A DNA stretch of 62,000 nt from Mesostigma viride. Its lineage: Eukaryota; Streptophyta; Mesostigmatophyceae; Mesostigmatales; Mesostigmataceae. Location of the stretch: contig RPFO01000027.1 of assembly GCA_009746045.1 (NCBI GenBank), positions 280,001 to 342,000 on the forward strand, given 5' to 3'. Within the stretch, counting starts at the first letter, position 1. Each line of letters opens with the position of its first letter. A model generated the notes under the pieces. That model ran no database searches. It was given only the letters and a program-made list of their open reading frames with translations, and was not told the DNA's origin. Shown here piece by piece: positions 12,081 through 23,345 of the stretch. Position numbers and translations under genes: made by a program.

Positions 12081-14272
12081 CTTTAATGGTAAAGGCAACA
12101 TTTAATGGTACCACTGCCAACCAATCCCTTCAAAAATGACAGGCATTATGAATTCTGTTGAGCAAGCATAAGAAGAGAACTGGCAATGCTACTGATATTC
12201 TACCCCAGCTGCTGGCAAGAGCTCTGAATAAACCGCAATATAAAAATGTTACCAATGCCATACCGTGATACCGTCCTTCTGACCACTCGCTGGACATCGA
12301 TACACACTGACCACCGCCAGCGCCAATCATCACGCCGGGGCCCTGCAGTCAAATGAAAGGTGGGAAAAGAAGCGCGGCTGGCGATAGCACCACATATCGT
12401 GCCCCAACCAGCAAGTGTGAATAAGGAATAAAGGGTTTCCTAGACATGGGGAACGGTCACTGACACGCCAGGCGGGATAGACATGGAGAGGTTGTGAATT
12501 CCAGCACTTGAGGGAAACGGAGAATGGCTGCCCAAGGGTAAGACCAGTTAGCATCACGGCACCAGACGTGACCACAGTCTCACTGAACAGATGCTTGAAA
12601 AAGACAAGTTTATAATTGCAATAATCACAACCAACAAGCACACCTGCTTGATCGGCTCTCGCTCGACAATGCAACGTCGGGACCTGACCCAGAGCACGGC
12701 CGCTTTTATGCACACTCCTACATTCATCGACCTACAATGGACAACGCAGAAGAACCAAGACAGCTTGCAGGAAAGAAGAAAAAAAAACAGCAACCCCGTT
12801 CGCCAGTTGCATGGTACAGCTGATGAAAGGTGATGGCGAGCACACTCGCAGGCAACTCGCCTGGATTTTGGTCCGTCTGGCAACATTACAAGGCAATATC
12901 AATCTTCTAAGTGACACTCGATTGGCAGAAGCAACGATGCAAAGGAACATTCGATAGTAATGCCGTCGTTTGACTGACTGCCTTGCAACATTCTTGCACG
13001 ACAAACACGGAAAGACTCAGGAGAAAATCCATGCCAAAATGCCTGCCATTGAGTTGAAATCAACGCTTACTTATACAATTATTGAAACAACAATATATTG
13101 AAACATCAATCTACACTCAGATAAATGTCCATGCCGGCCCCGTCACTTTCCGGAATAGCTCCCCCGCAATGGCTGCCGGGGTTGGCCGCTGCTCTGTCTG
13201 CTCTCGCATTGGGTTTAACAGCTGTTACCTGTACATCAGAGCTTTTGAGTCTTACTTTGCGACTGCTATACCTTACGGAAGCCACTATTTTCATGACGAT
13301 TGGCCCGTCGTTGTATCATCCCACCAGCCTGAGCCACTACACGATTCATAAGAAGCACTCCAACCAATTTTCTGGTGGCAGGTTGGGCCCCGGCAAAGGC
13401 CCCGGCCAATGCGACTTTGCGAGGACATAACTTAGCTCCCATTGCGTAAATGCAGCCCGCCACCGGCCTTCATGAAAGAAACAATATTAACATTGATCGA
13501 CCATGCGACGTGAAGTGGCGAAGTCTCGATTTGCGCGCGACAGCGCAGTTATGGCATGCCCTGCTTTCCGCACCAAATTTCTCTGACGATTATAATAAAG
13601 AACACTTCAACTCTCATACCCGTCGTCCAGATTTGGCCCGTCGGAAGGGCGTCGAGCGAGGAAAAAGCGGCCTTGCTAAGATTGAAAATTCCATGGTGTT
13701 GTGCGAAATGATGGAGCCTTCCGTGCAATTTGGAGTAAAGAGCATTGCGTAGGCCTGCTTCGGGCGCAATCCTCCTTGGAATGGCCAAGTCCCCGGGAAA
13801 AAAATGGCGAAGTCTCGATTTTGCGCGCGACAGCGGTTTTGTGGCATGCCCTGCTTCTCGCGCCAAATTTCCGCCCTCTGGCCCATCGCGGCGCGTCCGG
13901 GCAAGCGCGGGTACCTCGGTGTGACTCAACTCAACTCAACTCCAACTCAACTCAACTCAACTCAACTCAACTCAACTCAACCGATAGATCCTGCAGAGAT
14001 GCACACAACGCGCAACGCAGATGCGGTTGAAAATTTCCCGCCAATGCATTTTAAATACGACTTCCTCGCTTTTGTGACCACGATGCGCGAAGAAAGGTTG
14101 TTCAATTCCATCGGCCAAGAGCTTTCCGATCCAATCAACAGCGCAGGATATATCTCACATCGCCTCCTAAGCTAAGAGGCCTAACCCTTAGTGCTTGTTA
14201 GTAAGTTGCAAGTCGCGTGCAGTTCATATTCACGGGCGAAGAGACTTTTCTGCGTAAAATTCCCGATTACAA
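12081..14272. other. Region without a recognised gene
   Basis: I recognise no family. On the minus strand, short segments around 12560-12440 and 12335-12290 have splice-like borders (for example an acceptor before GGCCCCGGCGTGATG) and might be exons of an unknown gene. A ~60-bp direct repeat (GAAGTCTCGATTT..GCGCGCGACAGCG..GGCATGCCCTGCTT) is present at about 13517-13580 and 13806-13872. Confidence 0.3.
13922..13980. repeat. (ACTCA)n microsatellite
   Basis: About eleven pentanucleotide units, one of them shifted by an extra C. It lies ~300 bp upstream of the DUF7726-like gene. Confidence 0.9.
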
Positions 14273-15112
14273 ATGAGCAAAGTCGAGTGTGAGCAGCTGC
14301 CAGACAAAGAGAACCGCGTACCTGTCAATGTCAATGCAGGGGAAGTCGACGAGTTCCTAGGCATGGGCGAAGATGACTTCAATGACGCTGCCGAGCGTGC
14401 CTTTACTTGTTCCAAGCTGCGCACGCGCATCTCTCAATTCCTCGCAACCAACGAGATGACCAAGACAAAGTTCCTGGAGACGATTGGCGTAAACTCAAAG
14501 TCGTTGCGCGACTTTATGAGCTACAAGGGCACCTACCAGGGCGTCAGCAATGCAGCGTTCCGCAATGGTTGTGCCTTCTTTTACCGCCGCGACCAGCTCG
14601 CCAAAACAGCGAAGGCCAAGAAGCCGCCCACCGCAGCGTCCAGTGGATCTCGTGTGGACAAGAAAGCCCAGGAAGCGGAGGTGCTTACCAAGGTGGCCTC
14701 CGTCAACGTACCGGACGATGAGCCCGTCTTTGACGACTGCGACGAGGTGCGCCGCAAGATCAACATGTTCCTTGCCACCGAGGTCATGACGCAGGCCGCA
14801 TTCTTACGTGCGCTGGGCGGCATCAACAACAACTCGCTTCGGCGGTTCCTCAGTTATGGAGGCAAGGACGGCGGCGCCGGGCAGGATATCTACCCCGCCG
14901 CGTATCGTTTTTTCGAGAAGCTGCGCATCGCAAATGGGGAGGAGAAGAGCAGTGCACGCCGGCGCAACGAGAGGGACCTGCCGAGTTCTGGCTTTCCCCT
15001 CTGCACCAATCGTGGCACATGGGTATTGATGCCCACTAGTCCGCCACCCAAGAGGCAAAAGCCATCGCCCTCCTTGCACACGTTAGAGAGCTTTTTCTCT
15101 CGAGTTGGATAG
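14273..15112 (+). CDS. DUF7726-like protein with two tandem repeats
   Basis: Intronless 279-residue protein from ATG 14273. Two copies of a ~62-residue module are visible: residues 46-107 (CSKLRTRISQFL ... SLRDFMSYKG ... AAFRNGCAFFYRRDQ) and 156-217 (CDEVRRKINMFL ... SLRRFLSYGG ... AAYRFFEKLR). This is the pattern I associate with DUF7726, a family of unknown function best known from fungi; the call is from memory of the pattern, not a search. The module is predicted all-helical and could bind DNA. The C terminus has a basic proline-rich patch, PPPKRQKPS (257-265), likely a nuclear localisation signal, and ends TLESFFSRVG, which resembles a PCNA-interacting (PIP) box. The N terminus has KEN at 12-14, a possible APC/C degron. 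Function unknown; a nuclear, possibly replication-linked role is inference only. Confidence 0.85.
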   Translation: MSKVECEQLPDKENRVPVNVNAGEVDEFLGMGEDDFNDAAERAFTCSKLRTRISQFLATNEMTKTKFLETIGVNSKSLRDFMSYKGTYQGVSNAAFRNGCAFFYRRDQLAKTAKAKKPPTAASSGSRVDKKAQEAEVLTKVASVNVPDDEPVFDDCDEVRRKINMFLATEVMTQAAFLRALGGINNNSLRRFLSYGGKDGGAGQDIYPAAYRFFEKLRIANGEEKSSARRRNERDLPSSGFPLCTNRGTWVLMPTSPPPKRQKPSPSLHTLESFFSRVG

Positions 15113-16019
15113 TTTATGAGAATGATCATGTACATAAAGGATTCTCCAGATTTCTGGCGACAATAACGGATTCTCCAGATTTCTGGCCTGCGGTGGTTGT
15201 CTCATCAAAATAATGAAGGCTTGATTGAGATCCCTAGACTGACAGCGGCAAACCGGATGTCCCGATTCTTACAGCCTAGTTTCATAGCAAGTTGTAAACT
15301 TTCGCGATCAGGGCGATTGTTCAAGTCAGCCCCTACTGATTGTGGACATGCGTCCAGTTGTTCATTCATTTTTCATTGGTGTGCCATGCGGGCCAGAAAT
15401 CTGTAGACGGTGGTAGCTCGAGAATGGTGTTATTTTTATCAGCGTTGGCTGGCTCAAGCTTGTTCATGTCAATGCCCCGTGCTATATATATGTCCTGGAT
15501 GGTCCTCAACGCAAACTGCCAGAAAGAAATTCGCTGATCATGGAAGAATGTGCTCTATGCGGGTCAGTGGGTGTCGTGAAAAAAAAAAAAAAGAATAACT
15601 GGCCGCACTGGCCTACAAATTTAGAAAGACTTATTCATAATTTTCAACCACTGAGGATGAATGGTATCATCAAGGAGACAACCAGCATCATCCTGTTCTT
15701 CCCAGGGTAGAAAAAATCTTGACGGAAATGGTTGATGTATACTGAAAAGACTTCGTACACAAAACTTGTCCCATGCTTTGATAAAAAGTCAGTTCAACCG
15801 AGGTTCAAAGGCGAAATCTCCTCCCATGCAATACCTATTTCAACAGATCATGGAATGGTGGACTCTGCTCCAGTAAATGTACATTTTGCAAAAATAGATG
15901 GTAGGTTATGAAGGTTACCAACCCCCAAACAGTGGCTTTGCTGAGTAGAGTAGTTGGGATTTTCTAGATTAGCTTAGAGTTAGCTTAGTTCGGATTCGCG
16001 GCTTCGCCCACCTCCATCC
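15113..16019. other. Region without a gene; dispersed repeat R1 fragments
   Basis: No supported coding sequence. 15140-15215 and 15655-15690 carry pieces of a dispersed repeat (GGATTCTCC-GATTTCTGGCCTGCG-TGGTTGTC) that also occurs at 31.68 kb and twice near 45.9 and 46.8 kb. From about 15930 the end of an RT-1 3' region in plus orientation is recognisable. Confidence 0.45.
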
Positions 16020-16347
16020 ATTAAACCTTCAATCCATTAAGAGAGTTAAATTATTACATGACTCCGTTGGGAGATCATGTAGCACATATTAAAAAAAATT
16101 AAATTAAATTATAGTTAACATGCCTCCGTGGGGAGGTCATGTAGCACATATTTCATGATGGAGGGGGTGGAGGAAGCCGCGTGATCGAACTATCCTAACT
16201 CTATCTAGAAAATCCTAACTACACTACTCATCAAAACGCCTCCTCCGCTTGGGGGGAGGTGGCTTGCCCACAGGGTCGGGCGTGTGCGCCTTGACAATCT
16301 TCTTCCACCGCGTCTTGTCCTGCATGGCAGTCCAAAGACGGAAGAGA
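16020..16347 (-). mobile_element. Stack of 5'-truncated RT-1 LINE 3' ends (target of LINE B)
   Basis: Two short RT-1 3' ends sit in minus orientation, with hairpins at about 16061-16076 and 16127-16140, ATGTAGCACATAT boxes and AATTTA tails. The second (about 16098-16347) continues into the last codons of the RT frame (ending RRRRFDE-like). It is the downstream half of the LINE copy into which B inserted; the upstream half is at 23240-23345. Confidence 0.8.
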
Positions 16348-16477
16348 GAGTGGATTAAAAATTAAATTATAACATGCCTCCGTGGGGAGGTCATGCAGCA
16401 CATATTCCATGATGTATGGGGTGGAGGAAGCCGCGTGATCGAACTATCCTAACTCTATCTAGAAAAGCCTAACTACA

Positions 16478-17423
16478 CTACTCATCAAAACGCCTCCGCC
16501 GCTTGGGGGGAGGTGGCTTGCCCACAGGGTCGGGCGTGTGCGCCTTGACAATCTTCTTCCACCGCATCTTGTCCTGCATGACAGTCCAAAGACGGGAGAG
16601 AGAGTGGATGCGGTGCTCAAACTGGGCTGGGACCACTAGGTCGTCCAGCAACATCTGAACGTAGGTGGTGACAGGTTTCCCTACCCTTTTGGGAATGTCC
16701 GCGGGGCCAGGCCAGGTCAGAATATGCCGCCCTGGCTGGCCAAGCCGCTGGGGGCCGGCCAGACCAAGGGTGGTGTCGACCTGGCTGGTGCGGGCAAGGT
16801 GTCCTACAAATGCTATCCTACGCTGCCTAATCTCGTCCGAAACACGAGGCATGCCATGATACAAAGACTCTGATGACGGACGCTCGGAAAAACCTACGTT
16901 AAGGACCTGCCGGAGCATCCTGTAAACTGTGCCGTCGAGCCGAGCTGCCAGTTTGGGTGGGAGGGTCCACGCCTCGGCGCCATACGTGAGCACCGTGAGG
17001 ACGAGGACCTTGAAGAGCATGCGTTTGCGGTGCCCGTCCAGGCCCTTCGAGCGCCAGTAAGGTGTGAGCGAACGGAGCTTGGCCCAGGCGAGGGCGATGC
17101 GGGTGTCCACATCGTCGGCGGTGTCAGGAAGCCAGCACCCCAACAGCTTGAAGCGGTCGCGGAACGGGACCTCCGTCCCGTCGAGCAGGCGCGGCAGCGG
17201 TGGTTTACGGGATGCCCCGATCACCATCGCCTCAGTCTTGACACTAATCTCCAACCCCACCGCCCGCGCCTCCAGGCCCAGGCAGTCCAGCCAGGTCTGA
17301 ATGTGCTCGGGGCTCTCGATGAGGGTGGTATCATCCGCATAAATCAGGTCGGCAAGGCGGTACCCAGGTCTAACCCCGCCGTGCTCTTTCACGTTAAGGA
17401 TGTCCAAGCCTGGCTCGAACCCC
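16478..17423 (-). pseudogene. RT-1 reverse transcriptase, C-terminal part (copy B, after piggyBac)
   Basis: Minus-strand frame from the piggyBac insertion point to the stop at 16478. It contains LADLIYADDTTL (catalytic aspartates intact), then VLTYGAEAWTLPPKLAARLDG, RRIAFVGHLARTSQVDTT and the basic end KPPPPKRRRRFDE. The N-terminal part of the same protein is at 20834-21707. Interrupted by a 3.4-kb insertion, so inactive as a unit. Confidence 0.9.
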
Positions 17424-17440
17424 TTAACCCTTAAACCGTA

Positions 17441-17493
17441 CTCGGTCCGTTTTAGTGGACTGAGTTTTTCTCAGTCCTATTAAACGGACCGAG
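17441..17493. repeat. Left subterminal hairpin of the piggyBac element
   Basis: Two nested inverted repeats: outer arms CTCGGTCCGTTT / AAACGGACCGAG and inner arms GGACTGAG / CTCAGTCC around a TTTTT loop. It starts 13 bp inside the left end and resembles the palindromes at 20356-20381 and 20788-20813. Confidence 0.92.
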
Positions 17494-17739
17494 TTTGTGG
17501 CAGAACTAGCTATAATTCTAGCAAACTTTTGAATATTCTGTTTGGACCAACTTCGAGATCTAGATTTGTACTTTCACGTACACCCCTGGTTTGCTACTTT
17601 TGGACACCTGGACAGGGAGCTATGAACAGAAATATCCAGGGGGGTACCCTGGTCCAAAGGTAACTTTGGGCGCGAAAAAAATGACCAAAACGAGCCAAAA
17701 CGACGAAGACCGCGAAAACGACGAGTAACGACGGCAGCC

Positions 17740-20124
17740 ATGGCGTCGCCTCCCGGTGGCGCGCAGTCAGGATTTTTGCTCAGACGTGGAATTAAGCTTT
17801 CGGTACCACCGGCTATATTCGGTGCTGGCTGGGCACGCGAGAATTTCGGGGAAAATCATGCTACCGTGCGCATTCCTGGGTCTGTAGTGTCGCTGAACCG
17901 CGCATGCACTATCGCGAAATGTCCTTTCGAGGGCGATCCGAAGAAATACAACTTCACCAAGGCGCAGGTTTATCAGTGGAAGGTCGCCGAGGCTGCAGGC
18001 TCGGCAGATGGTGACGGTGGCGATGAGAATGATGGCGATGCCGCAGTGCAGGATGATGTTGACGATGGTGGGGTGTCGGGGGGTGCCGACGACGAATCTG
18101 ACCCCTCCTCAGCTAGCGATGGCGACAGCGAGGATATTTCAGTTTCCCCGGTCAAGAAGCGTGCCAAGCGCAAGGCTGGCCGTTCGGCCAGAGCACCGGC
18201 ACGCCAGAATCCACCCAGAAGGCGTCGGCTGCAGCCAGCCCCGCCTGCAGACGACAACTCTGAAGGCAGCGCTGATGAGGAGCAGGACGAGGTGCCAGAC
18301 CTGGTCGAGTCCGACGATGAGGAGCAGCCTGATGACGGTGCGGCTGGTCGTGCTCAGGAGGATGGTGACTGGATTTTCGGGACAGGAAAGCCTGAGGATG
18401 GAATTCTGCCCGACATACCTGCGCCGGCGTTTGACGGCAAGGCGACATACAAGAACATTCCCGGCCGTGCGCACAGGTTTGGTCCTCTCGAGCTGTTCCT
18501 TTTGTTTTGGGATCCCAAGACTGTGCTCGAGCCCATCGTTGCTGAGACCAACCGGTATGCTGATCAGCAGCGAGCTGCTGGCAAGGCTGGAGCTCGGGAT
18601 TGGACACCAATGTCTATCCACGAGCTCGGCAAGTTCTTGGGCATCATCATCACAATGTCGCTTGTGCATCTGCCTGCAAGGGGAGACTACTTTTCTGGGC
18701 TGCCCATGGGCGCTGCAGCTCCTGTCAACCTGCAGCATGTGATGTCTGAGTTCAGGTTTGACCAGATTTGCCGCTATCTCCATTTCAGGAACACCGCAGA
18801 CCGCCCTGAGAACCGCCAGACACGCGAGTGGAGGCTCTTCCAGTTCCTCTGGCTGGAGGAGCTGCTGAATGCGGCATACAAGAAGTACTTCGTGCCAGGG
18901 GAGCAAGCTGCCATCGACGAGCGCTCCATCTCGACACGGCACAAGCTGTGCCCCATCCGGTGCTATAACCCAACCAAGCCCTCCCCGTTCCACATCATTG
19001 ACATCAAGCAGTATTGCGTCTGCGACTGGCCGACGGGCTTCCTCTACCACGCGCACACCTACGACAAGCTGCCCGAGGAGCAGCACACGTACAGGATCAC
19101 CAAGATGCTGGCGGGTGAGCTGCCGCACCCGTGCAGGATCGCCACCGACCGCTTCTACACCAGCCGCGACATGCTGGAGGAGCTCCACGACGTGTGCACA
19201 GGGCCACCAGCTAGGTGGTGGGCACTATCATGCCCAATCGGCGCGGGCTTCCCTTCAGGGAGGTCAAGGACCAGCTGGGGCGCAGGCCGGAGCAGGGGGA
19301 CTACGCGTGGGCTGTCGATCAGGATGGGCTCACCCTCGTGGCGTGGCAGGACAGGAAGACGGTGTGGATGGCGTCCAAGGGGATCCCGCTCACGGAGGTG
19401 GAGGTCAGCCGCCATGGGGGCCGCGACATCCGCATCACGGTGCCTGCCCCCAGCCTGGTGCCGATCTACTGGGGGACCTACAAGGGGGTGGACTTGCAGG
19501 ACCAGCTCGGGGCTGAATACCCTGTGCAGGATGCGCTCGTGACGCGCATTTGGTGGCCCAGGGCTGCAACTGGCCACCTGCATGGCCAACTCGGTCACCA
19601 ACGCCTTCATCCTACACAAGCTCACCCGCGCTGGCCGCGCTGACATCTTCAGCCATGCTCAGTGGCTTCTTGAGCAAGCTGGCCGGCGAGCTGTGCACCA
19701 ATCAGTGGACAGGCGGCAGGGTGGCGGCTCTCCTCGCTGAGCCATATGTCCACCGTCCCGGGCGTGACGGCCGCCTCACCGGCACCCACCTGGAGCCAGA
19801 GCGCATCCCTTTCGTGGAACAGGCGCAGTGCGTGGTGTGCGCAGTCGAGAAGGTGCGCAAGCGCACCAACTTCTGGTGCAGGGACTGCGACACGGCGCTG
19901 TGCGTGGGCTCCTCAGCTGGAACGTGTACCACGGGGGGCTGCTGACCGGCCTGGACGGGGGCGACCAGAAGCAGCGCGCCCAGCTGCCCCTCTCGCGCCG
20001 TAGCGTGGCTGGCAGGGAGTGGGCTGAGTCCAACGGGCGCACCACAAGGGCTGCAGAGGGTGCTGGGCTGCTGACAGGGCATGTGAGGCGGCGTGCTCTG
20101 AAGAACAGGAGGCGCGCGTCGTAG
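17740..20124 (+). pseudogene. piggyBac-type transposase, frame-disrupted
   Basis: From ATG 17740: a long acidic, low-complexity N terminus (residues ~85-230), then the DDE_Tnp_1_7 core. The catalytic aspartates are recognisable as D393 (AIDERSISTRHK), D470 (IATDRFYTSRDMLEEL) and the third in YKGVDLQDQ (19491-19493). A 1-bp loss near 19213 shifts the frame before VVGTIMPNRRGLPFREVKDQ. Further shifts lie between about 19560 and 19680 (MANSVTNAFILHKL is in yet another frame) and near 19905. The C-terminal cysteine-rich zinc-binding domain typical of piggyBac is visible (CVVCAVEKVRKRTNFWC, CDTALC; about 19828-19905). In the intact state the enzyme would cut and paste at TTAA. I see no introns that would restore the frame, so I call it decayed. 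Confidence 0.88.
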
Positions 20125-20355
20125 ATGACCAGTAGCCAAGTATAGCTGTATAGGTCACCTTAGCATAGGGCTAGACCTTTGGCTACCGCCGCGCGCGCGC
20201 ATGTTTATGCTGGCACATGTTCGTGTGTTTTATGGCATGGTGTCTTGTGCCAACACCTGGGCTTGACAATTTTGTGCATTTGTGTGTCTTGCCACATGTT
20301 TATGCCATATGGAATAAAGTTTTGCATTGGTTTGTTAGCAAATAGTAGCAAAAAA

Positions 20356-20381
20356 ACTCAGTCCGTTTAAACGGACTGAGT
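20356..20381. repeat. 26-bp perfect palindrome inside the piggyBac right part
   Basis: Each half is ACTCAGTCCGTTT followed by its exact complement. It is ~450 bp from the right end and matches the subterminal motif at 20788-20813. Confidence 0.95.
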
Positions 20382-20787
20382 TATTTTTGACTTTTTGCTA
20401 CGTGGCGTGTAGAGCTCTGTAACATTCCATGAAGCCAGTGTTCCTATGGCCTTCCTAGGATTATTTCCATCTGCCTTTGAAATTCCAGGGCCAACAACAT
20501 TGTAACACAACAGATATTGCATTATGTACATGTCAAATCCCGATTTTCCGTACCCCCCTGGGGTGTGCGCTATTTATAGCACCCAAAAGTAACTGATTTG
20601 GGACCAGTGACCTATCCCCCATGAAAATCAACATATATGCGTTCTTCCGCGTTTTCCGCGGCCCGGCACTGAACGCAAAGGTTTTCACCTTTGCGGAGTG
20701 TCTGATCAGAATATATGCATGCTTGGTACCAAGGGGTGGCCAGAAATTGTTTTTAGGCCATACACAACAAATGTGCAAAGATGTGCA

Positions 20788-20813
20788 ACTCAGTCCGTTT
20801 AATAGGACTGAGT
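20788..20813. repeat. Right subterminal palindrome of the piggyBac element
   Basis: ACTCAGTCC, eight bases, GGACTGAGT. It lies 16 bp inside the right terminus and mirrors the left-end hairpin. Confidence 0.93.
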
Positions 20814-20833
20814 TGCTACGGTTTAAGGGTTAA

Positions 20834-21707
20834 GAGCAGTAAAGCGCGCACGTGCCCGGCGCATGACGTGATCCACGACAATAATGAACAGGTATGGGGA
20901 CAGGACACAACCTTGCCACACCCCGTGGTGAAGGGGGAATGGTGGAGTGGTGCCCTCCGCAGTCCGCACTACTGCCTGTGAGCCCTCATACAGTCGGCGA
21001 ATGGCAGCAATAAACGCAGGTGGTACCCGATCCAGAGCTAGGATGGCCCAAAGAGCCTCCCAGAGAACCGTGTCAAAGGCCTTGATGTACTCAACAAAAA
21101 TGAAGACCAGCGGCAAACTGTCAGGGGGAAGTCGACGCACCTCCTCCATCAACCGGCGCGCGACAAACACAGCCATGACAGTGTTACGACCACGACGGAA
21201 ACCCATCTGAGACTCACCCAGGTGTGGGTCCAGCGCAGCGCGGAGCCTGTGCAGCATCATGCGCATGAAGACCTTCAGCGCCGCGCTCTGGAGGCAGACA
21301 CCCCGGTAGTTACCGGGATCAGCAGCAGAGCCCTTCTTGTACAGCATGACGCGGATGGCCGTCTGCCACTCAGCAGGCGGAGGCTCGTCAGAGAGCAGGA
21401 CACGGTTGCAGAACGCCAGCAGAAGATCCCTAACCGCCAGATCAGGGGTCTTCAGCAGCTCAGCAGAAAGGTGGTCAGCACCGACCGCTGCATCGTACCG
21501 CAGGCGAGCAAGGGCGCCGTCCAATTCCTTCAAAGTGAAGGGGGGGACGACGTCGTCAGTGGCAAGGCAGCCCTCCTGCAAGGCGGGGACTTGGTAGTCC
21601 GCGGCCGCTCGAGGAGGGGGGCGCTGGCGGCGGCGGGGGTCCGGCGACCCCGAGGCGGGCGGCCGTCTCGGGATGCAGCGGCGGCCGGGGGGGGGCGCGA
21701 GCCCCAC
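20834..21707 (-). pseudogene. RT-1 reverse transcriptase, N-terminal part (copy B)
   Basis: Minus-strand frame with the RT palm motifs: WQTAIRVMLYKKGSAADPGN, YRGVCLQSAALKVFMRMMLH, FIFVEYIKAFDT (motif A; E replaces the D seen in copy D) and GVWQGCVLSPYLFIIVVDHV (motif B). It is cut off by the piggyBac insertion and continues at 17423. Connected upstream to the endonuclease. Confidence 0.9.
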
Positions 21708-21710
21708 CGG

Positions 21711-23066
21711 TCAGGGAAACATTGTGGGCCAACCAGCGGTCAAGGCTGACCGGCGCCGTGCCGTCCCCCGTGTGCTCCACCGGGGTGCGCTGCCGCCGGC
21801 CGCCGAGCCGGTCGAGGTGGTACCACATGTCCTTGCCCTGGTTGCGGGCCTGGCAGGCCTTGGCATCCGCGATGCACTGGGCCGCCTCCGCGTCCTGAGC
21901 GTGCTCGTAGGCCTCCACTTAAGGGCGGCCTTGAGCAATGGTTTCTGCAGCGGGTCCCGGTTACGCTTGAGGCGGTGCCGGGCGGCCAAGACCTTGGGGT
22001 CCTGGCGGTAGAGCGGGCCGGGGCGGCGGCGGGGCATGACCGGCAGGTGCCGGGCCGCCAGCAACGGGGCACGGGCCGCAAAGCCCGCAAAAATGGCTGC
22101 GTTGGGGGCACCCTTGTCCAGCTCGTCGACGTCCGCCCGGGCGTCCAGGGCCGACAGGTACTCCAGTCGGCACCAGTTCCGCTCGTGCTCGGCGTCCGTC
22201 CAGTCCTCAGGATCTCCCTTGACCGGACGTAGAGCAGACCAGTCAGGGCGGACCAGTGCGGCGCGGCGCGCGGGGACGTGGAACCGGAGCCGAAGGGTCG
22301 CGCGCACCAACCGGTGGTCAGAGCACACCGTGGGCGTGTCAAACACTCGGGCGTCCAGAACCGAGGTGCACCTGGGCTGCCGTACCACCACGTAGTCCAG
22401 ACAGGCCTGACGGCCGTTAGGGCCACGAAAAGTGACCAAGTCCTGTGAGGGACGTTGGAATTGACAGTTGACAGCAACCATCCCGCTATCCCGCAAAAAG
22501 GCAGAGAAAAGGGGAGTGTTGGCGTTAGCTTCCGTGTCAGCAGGCGCAAAGCGACTGCCAGCAGTGCCCACGGGGAGCGTAGCATTGGCGTCGAGCAGCA
22601 TAACCAAAAAGTGGCGGGCCGGAGTGACCCTCTCAAGGTCATGCAAAGATTCGAAGAACTCCTCACGCGCCGAATCAGGTAGACCACTGTGGGGTGCGTA
22701 GCCCACCCCCACCGTGAGGTGGTGTTTAGACCGCCCCTCGACAGAGGTGAAATGTGCTACCATAAGGCGTGGGGTTAGAAACTTAAGCGTGCTGAGGCTA
22801 GCAACTGCCAGCGGCGAACACAAAAGACCAACACCACCTTGGCCAGACGTACCGCTGCCAGCGAAGTAAAACCGCCAGCCACCCGCCAAGCGAGCAGTGC
22901 TCACCAGGCCAAGTGGCACCGTGCGGCGGTGTTCCTGGACGCCTAATATAGATACACGATGCTCAATGCAAAATGCGACTAGCTCCTCGATCCGGCAGCT
23001 ATGGTCGTCATCTAGCAATGTGCGGGTGTTAAAAGTGGCAAGGGCCAAGGATGCCTGCTGGCCCAC
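21711..23066 (-). pseudogene. APE-type endonuclease domain of RT-1 LINE (copy B)
   Basis: All key boxes of LINE apurinic-like endonucleases are seen in order: LALATFNTRTLLDD, ILGVQEHRR (catalytic E), VGVGYAPHSG, FLVMLLDANATLP, LDYVVVRQ and VCSDHRLVRATL (terminal SDH). The enzyme nicks target DNA to prime reverse transcription. No ATG opens the frame; a TGA lies just upstream near 23160, so the real start may be non-ATG or further upstream after a frameshift. A frameshift near 21920 separates the linker from the reverse transcriptase. Confidence 0.88.
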
Positions 23067-23239
23067 CAGGGGAGAACGTTCGACGATGGGTGATGGGGGT
23101 GGGTGCGGCGGGGAATGGAGGTGGGGGTGGAACGGAGGGGGGAAGGGAAGCGGTGGAAATAGTGCTTTTCATCGCATTCATTTTGTCCTGCAGGCGTAGG
23201 ATGCGAGCCTGCCGCCTGCTCTGGGTATTCGGAGTGGAT

Positions 23240-23345
23240 GCGGTGCTCAAACTGGGCTGGGACCACTAGGTCGTCCAGCAACATCTGAACGTAGTTGGTG
23301 ACAGGTTTCCCTACCCTTTTGGGAATGTCCGCGGGGCCAGGCCAG
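23240..23345 (-). mobile_element. Upstream half of the RT-1 copy split by LINE B
   Basis: Encodes WPGPADIPKRVGKPVTNYVQ, then MLLDDLVVPAQFEHRIHS, and stops exactly at the GAGTGGAT TSD of LINE B. Its continuation lies at 16098-16347. Confidence 0.9.

Larger units (their letters stand above)
17428..20829 (+). mobile_element. piggyBac-superfamily DNA transposon (P)
   Basis: Flanked by TTAA at 17424-17427 and 20830-20833. The ends are inverted: CCCTTAAACCGTA at the left and its complement at the right (13-bp terminal inverted repeat). The homologous site in LINE D (40739-40742, CGAACCCCTTAAGAGCAG) is uninterrupted with a single TTAA, so insertion and TSD are shown directly. It carries the transposase gene and palindromic subterminal repeats. 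Confidence 0.97.
16356..23231 (-). mobile_element. RT-1 LINE, copy B, with nested piggyBac
   Basis: Flanked by the 8-bp TSD GAGTGGAT at 16348-16355 and 23232-23239. The flanks are the two halves of an older RT-1 copy, split in the codons for the peptide HRIHS near the RT C terminus. Without the nested piggyBac the element is ~3.47 kb: a ~165-bp leader, APE endonuclease, reverse transcriptase, 3' untranslated region, terminal hairpin (about 16377-16391) and an AATTT-type tail. Because LINEs are often 5'-truncated, an upstream ORF1 in the intact family cannot be excluded. Confidence 0.9.

Noticed and set aside
12330-13463. Overlapping frames on both strands that might be a spliced host gene
   Set aside because: Some segments have splice-like edges, but no domain or consistent exon chain could be built, so no gene is called.
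17740-20124. Active piggyBac transposase
   Set aside because: At least three frame changes separate the catalytic core from the cysteine-rich domain, and no intron boundaries would repair them.
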